DNA of 43,321 nt from Alphaproteobacteria bacterium. GTDB taxonomy: Bacteria; Pseudomonadota; Alphaproteobacteria; Sphingomonadales; Kordiimonadaceae. The notes beneath the pieces are model-generated. The model ran no database searches and was not told where the DNA came from. It worked only from the letters and a program-made list of their open reading frames with translations. Positions 7,272 through 14,026 of the stretch are shown piece after piece. The position numbers and the translations under genes are program-made. The DNA lies in contig JAJFIU010000045.1 of NCBI GenBank assembly GCA_021774695.1, positions 1-43,321 of the forward strand, in the 5' to 3' direction. The number at the start of each line of letters is the position of its first letter. Position 1 is the stretch's first letter.

Positions 7272-9986
7272 TCAGACGAAGTCGAACCAAACCGGGTCTG
7301 CTTCCTGGAAAACGCCAGATAACAGCAGGCTATTATCATCCCAGATAATCAACAGCCCGTCATCGGTTTGGCTGAAGGTCAGGTCATTAAAAAACACACC
7401 AGCATCGCTGAAGTTGAGCGTATCGATGCCCACTTCAAATTGGCTGATTACGTCGTCGCCGCTGCTAGCACCAAACACGAAGCTATCGGCCCCTGCCCCC
7501 CCGTTCATCCAGTCGTCGCCCTGGCCAGCCGTGATGATATCATCACCGGAACCGCCGTATATTTCGTCGTCACCGTCGCCGCCTGCAAGCAAGTCGTTGT
7601 CAGCACCGCCAAACAACAGGTCGTTGCCCGCGCCCCCCGAGACGGTATCAGTACCCGCACCGCCAAATAGCGTGTCGCTGCCGTTGCCGCCATCCACGAT
7701 ATCGTCGCCCGAACCGGCAAAGCCCAGGTCGTCACCTTCGCCGCCGTCCATCACTTCGTCGCCGTCACGTCCGGCAAACATGGTGTCGTCGCCGCCCAGG
7801 CCCCGGATAGTGTCATCGCCGTCTCCGCCGCCCATATGGTCTGCGCCGCCGCCGCCAAACATGTCGTCGTGTCCCTGACCAGCCCATAATTCGTCGCCGT
7901 CGTCGCCGTCCTGATCGTCGACTTCGTCTTCGTCAACCACGCCGTCACCGTCGGTGTCGGTCCAGCCCGCGCCAACGATCACGTCGTCGCCGTCACCGCC
8001 GAAAATGGTGTCCGAGCCGCTGCTGTCGCTACCATCGCCGCCACCAATCAGCAAGTCGTTTCCGCCGCCGCCGCCAACAACATCGTTGCCGGACCCGCCC
8101 ATGAAGGCGTCATCGTCCTTGTCGCCGGCGCCCGCCCAGATATGGTCGTCACCGTCGCCACCGTCGGCAACATCATCGCCTTCGCCGCCCACCAGCGTGT
8201 CATCGCCGTTGCTACCAGCGAGCGTGTCTTCGGTGTCGCCGCCTTTGATACTGGTACCTTCGGTTGCGGTTTGGCCAAACTGCTCGTTGAGTGCGTCCCA
8301 CTCAGCATCGTGTTCGTCCTCAAGGGCGTCGCGCTCGGCGTCGTGCTCGTCCTCAAGCGCCTCAAACTGCTGTTCAAACGCTTCTTCAAGCGCGTCCCAG
8401 GCCTGTTCGTGTTCTTCTTCAAGGTTATGCCATTCCAGCATTTGCTGCTCATTAAGAGCATCCCATTCAGCTTCATGCCTGTCCTCAAGTCCAGAGAAGT
8501 CGCCTTCTAGGCCGCCCTCCAGGGATTCCCATTCTGCTTCCTGTGCTGTCTCCAGAGCTTCCCATTCGGTTTCATGCTTGCCGCTCAAGGCTTCGACTTC
8601 CCCGTCGATTTCCTCTTCGAGCGTATCCCACAGGCTTTCCTGCGCGTCTTTCAGAGCATCGAGCGTGTCCTCCTGCTCGGGTTCCTGGTCTTCAAACAGA
8701 GTTTCGAACTCGTCTTCGAGTGCCTCCCACTCCTGCTCGTGGGTTTCCGCCAGGGCTTCCCATTCAGCTTCCTGCGCTTCGGCCAGGTCTTCCCAACCGT
8801 TTTCATCATCAGTTTGGGCATCCCACTCAGCTTCGTGTTTTTCCTCAAGCGCATCGGCACCGGCCTCCAATTGTTCGTGCAGATCCTCCCACTCGGCTTC
8901 TTGAGCGTCGTCCAAGTCCAGCTTGGCCTGATACCACTGGTCAAGAACTTCCCATTCGGCGTCGTGTTTTTCTTCCAGCGCGATGCGGTCAGCGAGCAGT
9001 TCTTCCTCGAGCGCGGCCAACTCCGCCGCCTGTGCCGTTTCGAGCGCTGCCAGGTCGCCGTCGTCGGCCAATGCCGCGCGTTCGTCTGCGTGTTTTTCCT
9101 CCAGCGCGCTGTAGGCTTCCTCTTCAGCGGCTTCCAATGCTTCCCATTCGGCCTGCTGCGATGCTTGGATCGCCTCGCCGTCCTTACCGCCGTGTTCAGT
9201 CTCCAGCGCTTCCCATTCGGCGATATGCTTGGCTTCAAGGGCGTCGTGTGCCTGTTCCTGCTCAGCCTCCAGCGCCTGCCATTCGGCTTCTTGAGCAGCA
9301 TGCAAGGCTTCGCTATCGCCAGAGAAAGCTTCTTCCCATTCCTGCCATTGCTGTTCGTGGATTTGTGCCAGCGCGCCGCTTTCGGCTTCTTGATCGGCCT
9401 CCAGGGCTTCTACTGCCTGGTCATAATCACCTTTTATCGCTTGCCATTCGTCCTTGAGCTCGTCGTTAAGGGCATCCCATTCAGCTTCAGCGCCGTCCTT
9501 AATTTCTTCGGCACGCTCTTTGATCGATTGCTCGAGCGTTTCCCATTCGGTTTCCTGAATCTGGGCCAGGGTTTCCCACTCTTGTTCGTGCTTTTCCTTC
9601 AGCGCATTGATGATTTCTGAGTCTTCGCCGCTCACCTCGTTCCATTCGGCTTCCTGCTGCGCTGCCAGTTCTTCACGCTCTTCCTCTTGAACGCCCGCCA
9701 GCGCGTCGCTTGCCTCTTCCTGCGTCTCGGACAGCGCCGTTGCCTCTGTTTCCCAGGTGTCGTGCAGGGCGTCGTATTCAGCTTCCTGCTCTGTCTTCAG
9801 GGCGTCCCACTCGGTTTGCTGTTCATTCTTGAGGGCTGCAGCGGCGGCCTCATACTCGGGGTTGGGCTCGTCCTCGGCTGCTTGCGTCGCGGTGTCGTCC
9901 TTCGACTGCCTAACAGGGCTGTTGATTGGGCCGGTGGTTGGGCCAGTGATTGAACTGGTGTTCGGTACGTGATCAAACGGTGTCAT
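7272..9986 (-). CDS. Large acidic protein of Trp-marked 11-residue repeats with C-terminal RTX domain
   Basis: I could not match the repeat part to a named family. The start ATG (9986) has GGAGG six bases upstream, giving 904 residues; an in-frame TTG four codons earlier is less likely. Residues 1-40 are a polar, Pro/Thr-rich tail. Residues about 45-575 are about 48 near-continuous 11-residue units of the form xxxHEAEWEAL, with H/Q, W and L spaced 4-3-4, as in hendecad right-handed coiled coils. Residues about 580-830 are GGxGxDxxx calcium-binding RTX nonapeptides, interrupted near 675-688 by an EF-hand-like DTDGDGVVDEDE loop. The end (830-904) resembles serralysin-type C-terminal parts and closes in FDFV, fitting type I secretion. 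No signal peptide and no type I secretion genes are visible. It is probably an extracellular, calcium-folded adhesin-like or matrix protein; the function of the helical part is unknown. Confidence 0.88.
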   Translation of the reverse strand: MTPFDHVPNTSSITGPTTGPINSPVRQSKDDTATQAAEDEPNPEYEAAAAALKNEQQTEWDALKTEQEAEYDALHDTWETEATALSETQEEASDALAGVQEEEREELAAQQEAEWNEVSGEDSEIINALKEKHEQEWETLAQIQETEWETLEQSIKERAEEIKDGAEAEWDALNDELKDEWQAIKGDYDQAVEALEADQEAESGALAQIHEQQWQEWEEAFSGDSEALHAAQEAEWQALEAEQEQAHDALEAKHIAEWEALETEHGGKDGEAIQASQQAEWEALEAAEEEAYSALEEKHADERAALADDGDLAALETAQAAELAALEEELLADRIALEEKHDAEWEVLDQWYQAKLDLDDAQEAEWEDLHEQLEAGADALEEKHEAEWDAQTDDENGWEDLAEAQEAEWEALAETHEQEWEALEDEFETLFEDQEPEQEDTLDALKDAQESLWDTLEEEIDGEVEALSGKHETEWEALETAQEAEWESLEGGLEGDFSGLEDRHEAEWDALNEQQMLEWHNLEEEHEQAWDALEEAFEQQFEALEDEHDAERDALEDEHDAEWDALNEQFGQTATEGTSIKGGDTEDTLAGSNGDDTLVGGEGDDVADGGDGDDHIWAGAGDKDDDAFMGGSGNDVVGGGGGNDLLIGGGDGSDSSGSDTIFGGDGDDVIVGAGWTDTDGDGVVDEDEVDDQDGDDGDELWAGQGHDDMFGGGGADHMGGGDGDDTIRGLGGDDTMFAGRDGDEVMDGGEGDDLGFAGSGDDIVDGGNGSDTLFGGAGTDTVSGGAGNDLLFGGADNDLLAGGDGDDEIYGGSGDDIITAGQGDDWMNGGAGADSFVFGASSGDDVISQFEVGIDTLNFSDAGVFFNDLTFSQTDDGLLIIWDDNSLLLSGVFQEADPVWFDFV
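8261..9854 (-). repeat. 33-bp coding repeats (about 48 hendecad units)
   Basis: This stretch of the RTX gene encodes the 11-residue repeats. On the plus strand the GCTTCCCATTCGGC-like 14-mer recurs about every 33 bases. Most units differ at the DNA level while keeping W, L and acidic positions, so the array is old and kept by protein-level selection rather than a fresh expansion. A few units are 9, 10 or 12 residues long. Confidence 0.85.
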
Positions 9987-10154
9987 GGTCGCCTCCAAAA
10001 TTTGCCTGACAGGCGGCGTTATGTTGCCTGGAGCAAGAAGTCTGACGTCAATGATTTAAAAAATATTAAATTATTTCAATCACTTATAGCGTAATTTGTC
10101 GAAAAATTTAAGCAATTTTTCTCAAAGCCGTTCCGCCCCGGCACCGTTAGTCAA

Positions 10155-10187
10155 TTTCTTCAGCCGATTTCTTCAGCCGATTTCTTC
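10155..10187. repeat. 13-bp tandem repeat spanning a stop codon
   Basis: TTTCTTCAGCCGA occurs twice head to tail (10155-10167, 10168-10180) and a third partial copy (TTTCTTC) follows at 10181-10187. On the minus strand the repeat carries the end and stop codon of the SH3-domain gene. As 13 is not a multiple of three, a change in copy number would alter what lies past the present stop. Confidence 0.85.
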
Positions 10188-10790
10188 TGTGGCATAAACA
10201 CCCCACACGTGGCGGCGTTCGATCCAGCCGCTGGCGCCTTTGATGACAATTTCGCACCATAGACCTTGGCATTGATCGATCTCGCCGATCACCCCGGGGT
10301 CTGCGATAATCGTCGCTTGCGCGCCTAATTTAGGCTCGTCCAGCAACTCGCGTTGCTTGCCGCGGATCATTACTGTGCGTTTGCCGTATAAAAGTGATAC
10401 CAGCATCCAACCTTCCACGCCTTCATGGTCGCGCACTTTGCGCCAGGCGCCGTGCTCGTCGATAATCTCCAACGGCAGGCCGCGCCGTGAATAAACCCAG
10501 TCCACCGGATACTGCCGCCCTGGCCCAGTGCGCAGGTTGGCTTTGCTGGCGCTCATGGCAACGAATCGCGGCAAAGGGTTGCCGCTGGCACCTACTGTTT
10601 GTGCCGCTGCCCCAAACGATAACAAGCCCGCTGCCACGCCAAATAACACGGCCGCAAACAGCATCGCCAGTACTGGGTAGTTTAACAGTACTGGGTAGCT
10701 TAATAAGCCCCGTTTTAGCTGCAAACCAGTTGTCACCGCGTTCCCTTTGTCATTGTCTTGTCGCTTGTGGTTTGAAACACCCGCCGTCAT
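10173..10790 (-). CDS. Secreted or membrane-anchored bacterial SH3-domain protein
   Basis: The protein carries two SH3-like segments. The first, ANLRTGPGRQYPVDWVY...GWMLVSLL, is the common bacterial SH3 motif (xNxRxGPGxxYPV...W). The second runs from about 150 to 200 (GLWCEIVIKGASGWIERRHVWGVY). Alphaproteobacterial proteins of this sort are exported and may bind cell wall or envelope partners. A hydrophobic segment MLFAAVLFGVAAGLLSFGAAAQ ends in a signal-peptidase-like AAAQ. The start is uncertain: ATG at 10790 has a weak ribosome site, while an internal GTG (MTTGLQLKR) has AAGGGA at good spacing, and the ATG of MLFAAV is also possible. An 18-bp tandem duplication lies just before the hydrophobic segment. 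Confidence 0.8.
   Translation of the reverse strand: MTAGVSNHKRQDNDKGNAVTTGLQLKRGLLSYPVLLNYPVLAMLFAAVLFGVAAGLLSFGAAAQTVGASGNPLPRFVAMSASKANLRTGPGRQYPVDWVYSRRGLPLEIIDEHGAWRKVRDHEGVEGWMLVSLLYGKRTVMIRGKQRELLDEPKLGAQATIIADPGVIGEIDQCQGLWCEIVIKGASGWIERRHVWGVYATEEIG
10668..10703. repeat. 18-bp tandem duplication inside the SH3-protein gene
   Basis: Two copies of CAGTACTGGGTAG(T/C)TTAA lie head to tail (10668-10685, 10686-10703) with one mismatch. In the minus-strand protein they encode the doubled LSYPVL / LNYPVL hexapeptide just before the signal-peptide-like segment. Being 18 bp, the duplication keeps frame. Confidence 0.88.
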
Positions 10791-10872
10791 CTGCTAGACA
10801 TCGCACTTGTTTAAAGTTCGTCGCACTACTGGACACCACCGGTGTGATCGCAAGAAAAGGGTATTTTGGGGC

Positions 10873-11865
10873 ATGAGTCAAATGGGAAACAAAAATCGAC
10901 CCAAGGTTATTGTCACACGCAAATTACCCGACAGCATCGAGACCCGCATGGCAGAGCTATTTGATGTGAAGCTCAACCTTGCCGACACGCCCATGAGTGC
11001 CGACCAACTAAAGGCAGCAGTGGCTGAGGCCGACGTGCTGGTGCCAACCGTAACGGATACCATTGACGCTGACGTGCTGTCGGCGGCGGGCGAACAGCTG
11101 ACCCTGATTGCCAATTTCGGGGCGGGTGTTGATCATATCGACCTTACTGCTGCCAAAGACCGTGGCATTAAAGTTACCAACACTCCCGGTGTGCTGACCG
11201 AAGACACCGCAGATCTCACTATGGCGCTGTTGCTTTCAGTGCCGCGGCGACTGTTTGAGGGCGAAAAGATACTGCGTGCAGGAGAGTGGACCGGCTGGAC
11301 GCCCACCTTTTTGATGGGTCACCGTATTGAGGGCAAACGCTTGGGCATTATCGGCATGGGCCGCATTGGTCGCGCGGTGGCGCGCCGCGCAAGGGCTTTC
11401 AATATTGCGGTGCATTATCATAACCGCACCCAGCTGCCCCAAGAGGTCGAGGGCGAGCTTGAGGCCACTTACTGGGAAGACCTGGACCAGATGCTGGGGC
11501 GCATGGATATTGTCTCGGTCAATTGCCCGCTTACCGCTGATACTCACCACCTGCTGAACCGCACGCGCCTGAAAAAACTGCAGCCGCACGCAGTTATCAT
11601 CAACACCGCACGCGGCGAAATCATTGACGAAGAAGCACTGGCTGACCTGATCGAGGTTGGCCGCATTGCTGGTGCTGGTTTGGATGTGTTTGAGGCCGAG
11701 CCCACCATCAACCCCAAGCTTCTGGAGCTGGATAATGTGGTGCTGTTGCCGCACATGGGCAGTGCAACGATTGAGGGCCGCACCGCCATGGGCGAGAAGG
11801 TGCTGATCAATATTCAGGCCTACGCTGACGGCCACCGCCCGCCCGACAGGGTTTTACCCATATAG
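10873..11865 (+). CDS. D-isomer-specific 2-hydroxyacid dehydrogenase (glyoxylate/hydroxypyruvate reductase-like)
   Basis: It likely reduces a 2-oxoacid such as glyoxylate or hydroxypyruvate to the D-2-hydroxyacid with NAD(P)H in the cytoplasm. The nucleotide-binding site is GMGRIGRAVARRA, followed by VHYHNRTQL; the Arg and adjacent basic residue after the second strand could favour NADP, which is inference. Catalytic segments are NTARGEIIDE (Arg), LDVFEAEP (Glu) and LLPHMGSAT (His). ATG 10873 has TTTTGGGG just upstream and gives 330 residues, the usual length; a longer in-frame reading from 10807 lacks a family match. It is divergent from the SH3-protein gene. Confidence 0.93.
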   Translation: MSQMGNKNRPKVIVTRKLPDSIETRMAELFDVKLNLADTPMSADQLKAAVAEADVLVPTVTDTIDADVLSAAGEQLTLIANFGAGVDHIDLTAAKDRGIKVTNTPGVLTEDTADLTMALLLSVPRRLFEGEKILRAGEWTGWTPTFLMGHRIEGKRLGIIGMGRIGRAVARRARAFNIAVHYHNRTQLPQEVEGELEATYWEDLDQMLGRMDIVSVNCPLTADTHHLLNRTRLKKLQPHAVIINTARGEIIDEEALADLIEVGRIAGAGLDVFEAEPTINPKLLELDNVVLLPHMGSATIEGRTAMGEKVLINIQAYADGHRPPDRVLPI

Positions 11866-11912
11866 GGCTTTGCCTATCTAAACTCCCGCCGCCTGCCCTA
11901 TCTCCATACCAC

Positions 11913-11926
11913 TTGATCTACATCAG
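11913..11926 (+). promoter_or_regulatory. FNR/NnrR-type box in front of nirC
   Basis: TTGATCTACATCAG matches the TTGAT-N4-ATCAA anaerobic regulator box at nine of ten fixed positions. Its centre is about 31 bases before a TATTCT -10-like hexamer (11948-11953), so the box would sit near -41.5 of a start at about 11961, the class II activation position. This leaves a 25-base leader before the nirC ATG. FNR, NnrR or DNR binding is likely; which one cannot be told. Confidence 0.75.
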
Positions 11927-11985
11927 TTTTGCTTGCTGAAACGCTGTTATTCTTGACGCTGGGAGAGTTTGCAAACGGGGCATGT

Positions 11986-12804
11986 ATGTACCGCGATACC
12001 ACAAGCCAAATGGCAACATTAGCCGTTACTAAAGTGGCCTATATGAAGGCGAAGCCGCTGGGTTTCCTCATCTCCACCATGATGGCAGGGGCATATGTGG
12101 GCATCGGCATTATCCTGATCCTGACGCTGGGCAACGAGGCCGAGCCCCTGTCGCGCAACCTTATCATGGGCTGTTTTTTCGGCATCACGCTCACGCTGAT
12201 CATCTTCGCCGGGGCCGAGCTGTTCTCGGGCCACACCATGTTCATGACCTTTGGCTTTCTATACCGCAAGCTTACCGCCGCCCAGGTGGTGGTTGACTGG
12301 ACAGTCTGCTGGAGCGGTAATCTTGTCGGTGCCATGCTGCTGGGTGTGCTGTTTGCGGCGGGCGGCGGTGGTGGCTGGATCGATGACCCCACAGCGCTGG
12401 TGCACCAAATTGCCGCCGCCAAGGTGGAGGGCAGCATCACCGAGCTGGTGGCCCGCGCCGTTATCTGCAACTGGCTCATATGTCTGGCCATCTGGATGAC
12501 CTCGCGGACTGAGAGCGACACCGCCAAATGCATCCTTATTTTCTGGTGCCTGTTCGCTTTTGTCGCCGCGGGGTATGAGCACGGCGTCGCCAACATGACC
12601 GTGTTCACCATCTCGGTGCTGGGCGCGCACGCTGACAGCGTTACCGTCACCAGCGCGTGGTATAACCTTATCTGGGTGTCGTTCGGCAACATCATCGGCG
12701 GGGCGGGTTTTATCGGCGTCGCCTACTGGTTAACCGGCACGGATGAGGCCAAGGAAGAGGGCGAGGATGACGGCGCTGATGCTGCAATCGGCGAGGCTGA
12801 CTAA
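11986..12804 (+). CDS. nirC: Nitrite transporter NirC (formate/nitrite transporter family)
   Basis: This inner-membrane channel moves nitrite (and possibly formate) across the cytoplasmic membrane. It keeps the NirC pattern throughout: NPLGF-like KPLGFLIST, MAGAYVGIGIILILTLGN, AGAELFSGHTMFMTFG, ICNWLICLAIWM, AAGYEHGVANMTVF and the GN.I.GA..GV.YW ending. Six membrane helices are expected. The ATG at 11986 (MYRDTTSQMA) has GGGG upstream, aligns with the E. coli NirC start and gives 272 residues; the upstream TTG at 11929 would add residues lying within the promoter. An acidic tail (EEGEDDGADAAIGEAD) is unusual. No nirBD or other nitrite reductase genes are in the window. It converges on ccdB, 8 bases away. 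Confidence 0.93.
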   Translation: MYRDTTSQMATLAVTKVAYMKAKPLGFLISTMMAGAYVGIGIILILTLGNEAEPLSRNLIMGCFFGITLTLIIFAGAELFSGHTMFMTFGFLYRKLTAAQVVVDWTVCWSGNLVGAMLLGVLFAAGGGGGWIDDPTALVHQIAAAKVEGSITELVARAVICNWLICLAIWMTSRTESDTAKCILIFWCLFAFVAAGYEHGVANMTVFTISVLGAHADSVTVTSAWYNLIWVSFGNIIGGAGFIGVAYWLTGTDEAKEEGEDDGADAAIGEAD

Positions 12805-12812
12805 AACCCCAA

Positions 12813-13121
12813 TTAAAACCCCTGAAACAGGAAATCCAGCGCATCGATAATCGCGTCGCGGTACGCGGCCTCAAGGTTGGCAACCGGTGCGCCGAGCGTG
12901 TTTGTATGCAATGTTCCAATATCAGTTGTCATCAACACATACTTTGACCCTGCAACCTCCAGAAGCGGTTTTAGGCGTACCGTAATTTCATGGGCTGCGG
13001 TCGCCATCGGCACCAGCGGCACAACTACCCTGCTTTTGAGGCTGCCCAGCAAATTGGCTTGAACATCGAGCACATAGGGCACCGACCCACCGGACAGCGC
13101 ATAAACATCAAACCGCGCCAT
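12813..13121 (-). CDS. ccdB: CcdB-family gyrase-poisoning toxin
   Basis: CcdB toxins trap DNA gyrase on cleaved DNA. The 102-residue length and the segments YVLDVQANLL, RVVVPLVP, ITVRLKPLLEV, YVLMTTDIG and the end AIIDALDFLFQGF match the CcdB family; F plasmid CcdB has 101 residues. The last residues, which in F CcdB are needed to poison gyrase (W99, G100, I101), read Q-G-F here, so activity should not be assumed. It lies 23 bases after the antitoxin gene on the same strand. Confidence 0.92.
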   Translation of the reverse strand: MARFDVYALSGGSVPYVLDVQANLLGSLKSRVVVPLVPMATAAHEITVRLKPLLEVAGSKYVLMTTDIGTLHTNTLGAPVANLEAAYRDAIIDALDFLFQGF

Positions 13122-13144
13122 TTATCGGTTCATTCTTATTTGGG

Positions 13145-13417
13145 TCACCCTTCTTTAGCCCAATCCGGGGTCAACAATGGTCCGTTTGCATCCAGCCGTT
13201 TATTGTGGGCCTGAAGCGCGGGTTTCGCTTCGCCCAGCCACGCTTGTTCCTGCGCGACCTTAACTGCATCCGCGATGCCAGCCTCTGCCGCGCGTGAGGT
13301 GTTAACCTTTAGTGCTTTGGCCGCCTCAACAATGTCTGCGCGCACCGTCAGGTTAACGCTTTTCCGGCGTGGTGTTTTGGTCGATTTTTTGGGGTGCGCT
13401 AAATTATTCATGCGCAT
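13145..13417 (-). CDS. ccdA: CcdA-family antitoxin
   Basis: The 90-residue protein has a ribbon-helix-helix N-terminal part (RRKSVNLTVRADIVEAAKAL, NTSRAAEAGI) and a flexible charged C-terminal half, as in CcdA. It should bind its own promoter and neutralise CcdB. Two in-frame ATGs (13417 and 13411) are possible, neither with a clear Shine-Dalgarno site. It is the first gene of the pair and is followed by ccdB. Confidence 0.9.
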   Translation of the reverse strand: MRMNNLAHPKKSTKTPRRKSVNLTVRADIVEAAKALKVNTSRAAEAGIADAVKVAQEQAWLGEAKPALQAHNKRLDANGPLLTPDWAKEG

Positions 13418-13418
13418 A

Positions 13419-13441
13419 GTTTATGTGTATATAATATAAAC
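13419..13441 (-). promoter_or_regulatory. Likely ccdAB promoter and operator
   Basis: GTTTAT...ATAAAC (13419-13424 and 13436-13441) is an inverted repeat around an AT-only stretch that contains TATATT/TATTAT -10-like sequence on the minus strand, directly before the ccdA start. Ribbon-helix-helix antitoxins commonly autorepress at such sites. Binding is inferred. Confidence 0.55.
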
Positions 13442-13449
13442 GTCAATGC

Positions 13450-13893
13450 TTACTGTTTGACCTGATCGCTTGCGGACTGTTCTGTTTCTTCTTCGGCTAC
13501 CGGCGCCCTGTGTGCCCGTATATACAGCAGCAAGCCGGTGATGATAAACAGCGCAAAGCCAGACAGCATCCATGAATTTACCCACCAGTTTTCGCCCCAT
13601 TCAAACTCACCGTTCATAATACGAACCCAGCCGCGAAAATGCTGGGTGCCCGCCACCACAAGGCCCAAAACTGCAAAAACTGCCGCGAAATACTTGCTTA
13701 TCCAGTGGGTCATGGTGGGCAGTAATATCATGATGCCGAGCAAACCAATAACCGTGCGCTGGGTACGGCAGTAAGGGCACACATAAACAAGGTCCATCAA
13801 TTCAGCCGACCATGTGACAACCGAGATCAGCACCGCAACCCCGCCCACAATCATCCTGTTGGCATACAGCCAGCCCAGTAATTTATCGTCCAT
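13450..13893 (-). CDS. DsbB-like four-helix membrane protein with a single CxxC
   Basis: The 147-residue protein has four probable membrane helices (about 14-34, 46-62, 66-84, 108-126) and an acidic cytoplasmic-like tail. Between helices 1 and 2 it has C39-P-Y-C42 followed by R46 in the order CxxCxxxR, exactly the spacing of the quinone-reducing site of DsbB (C41, C44, R48 in E. coli). It has no other cysteine, so the second DsbB pair (C104/C130), which contacts DsbA, is missing. It may be a reduced DsbB relative or a different quinone-linked thiol protein. AAGGGGGG lies upstream of the ATG. It may be read with ccdAB, since all are on the minus strand. Confidence 0.65.
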   Translation of the reverse strand: MDDKLLGWLYANRMIVGGVAVLISVVTWSAELMDLVYVCPYCRTQRTVIGLLGIMILLPTMTHWISKYFAAVFAVLGLVVAGTQHFRGWVRIMNGEFEWGENWWVNSWMLSGFALFIITGLLLYIRAHRAPVAEEETEQSASDQVKQ

Positions 13894-13923
13894 GATGGGG
13901 TCCCCCCTTTATCTGCCCTTGTC

Positions 13924-13946
13924 ATACCGGGGCTTGACCCCGGTAT
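13924..13946. repeat. REP-like intergenic palindrome
   Basis: ATACCGGGG-CTTGA-CCCCGGTAT is a perfect 9-bp stem with a five-base loop, flanked by GTC and CCAT. Closely similar palindromes are dispersed in many alphaproteobacterial genomes. It lies between the DsbB-like gene and the restriction gene; only one copy is seen here. Confidence 0.7.
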
Positions 13947-14026
13947 CCATCTTACTAATTTCGAGGACTATACCCGAGCGAGCATAGCGCCTCAACCCGA
14001 TTGTGGTGGATTGAGCTTAGTGATGT

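Noticed and set aside
8543..9620. Long plus-strand open frames opposite the RTX-hendecad gene
   Set aside because: They arise because the minus-strand repeats avoid codons that would give stops on the other strand. Their proteins are low-complexity mirror images of the repeat, and they lack ribosome sites.
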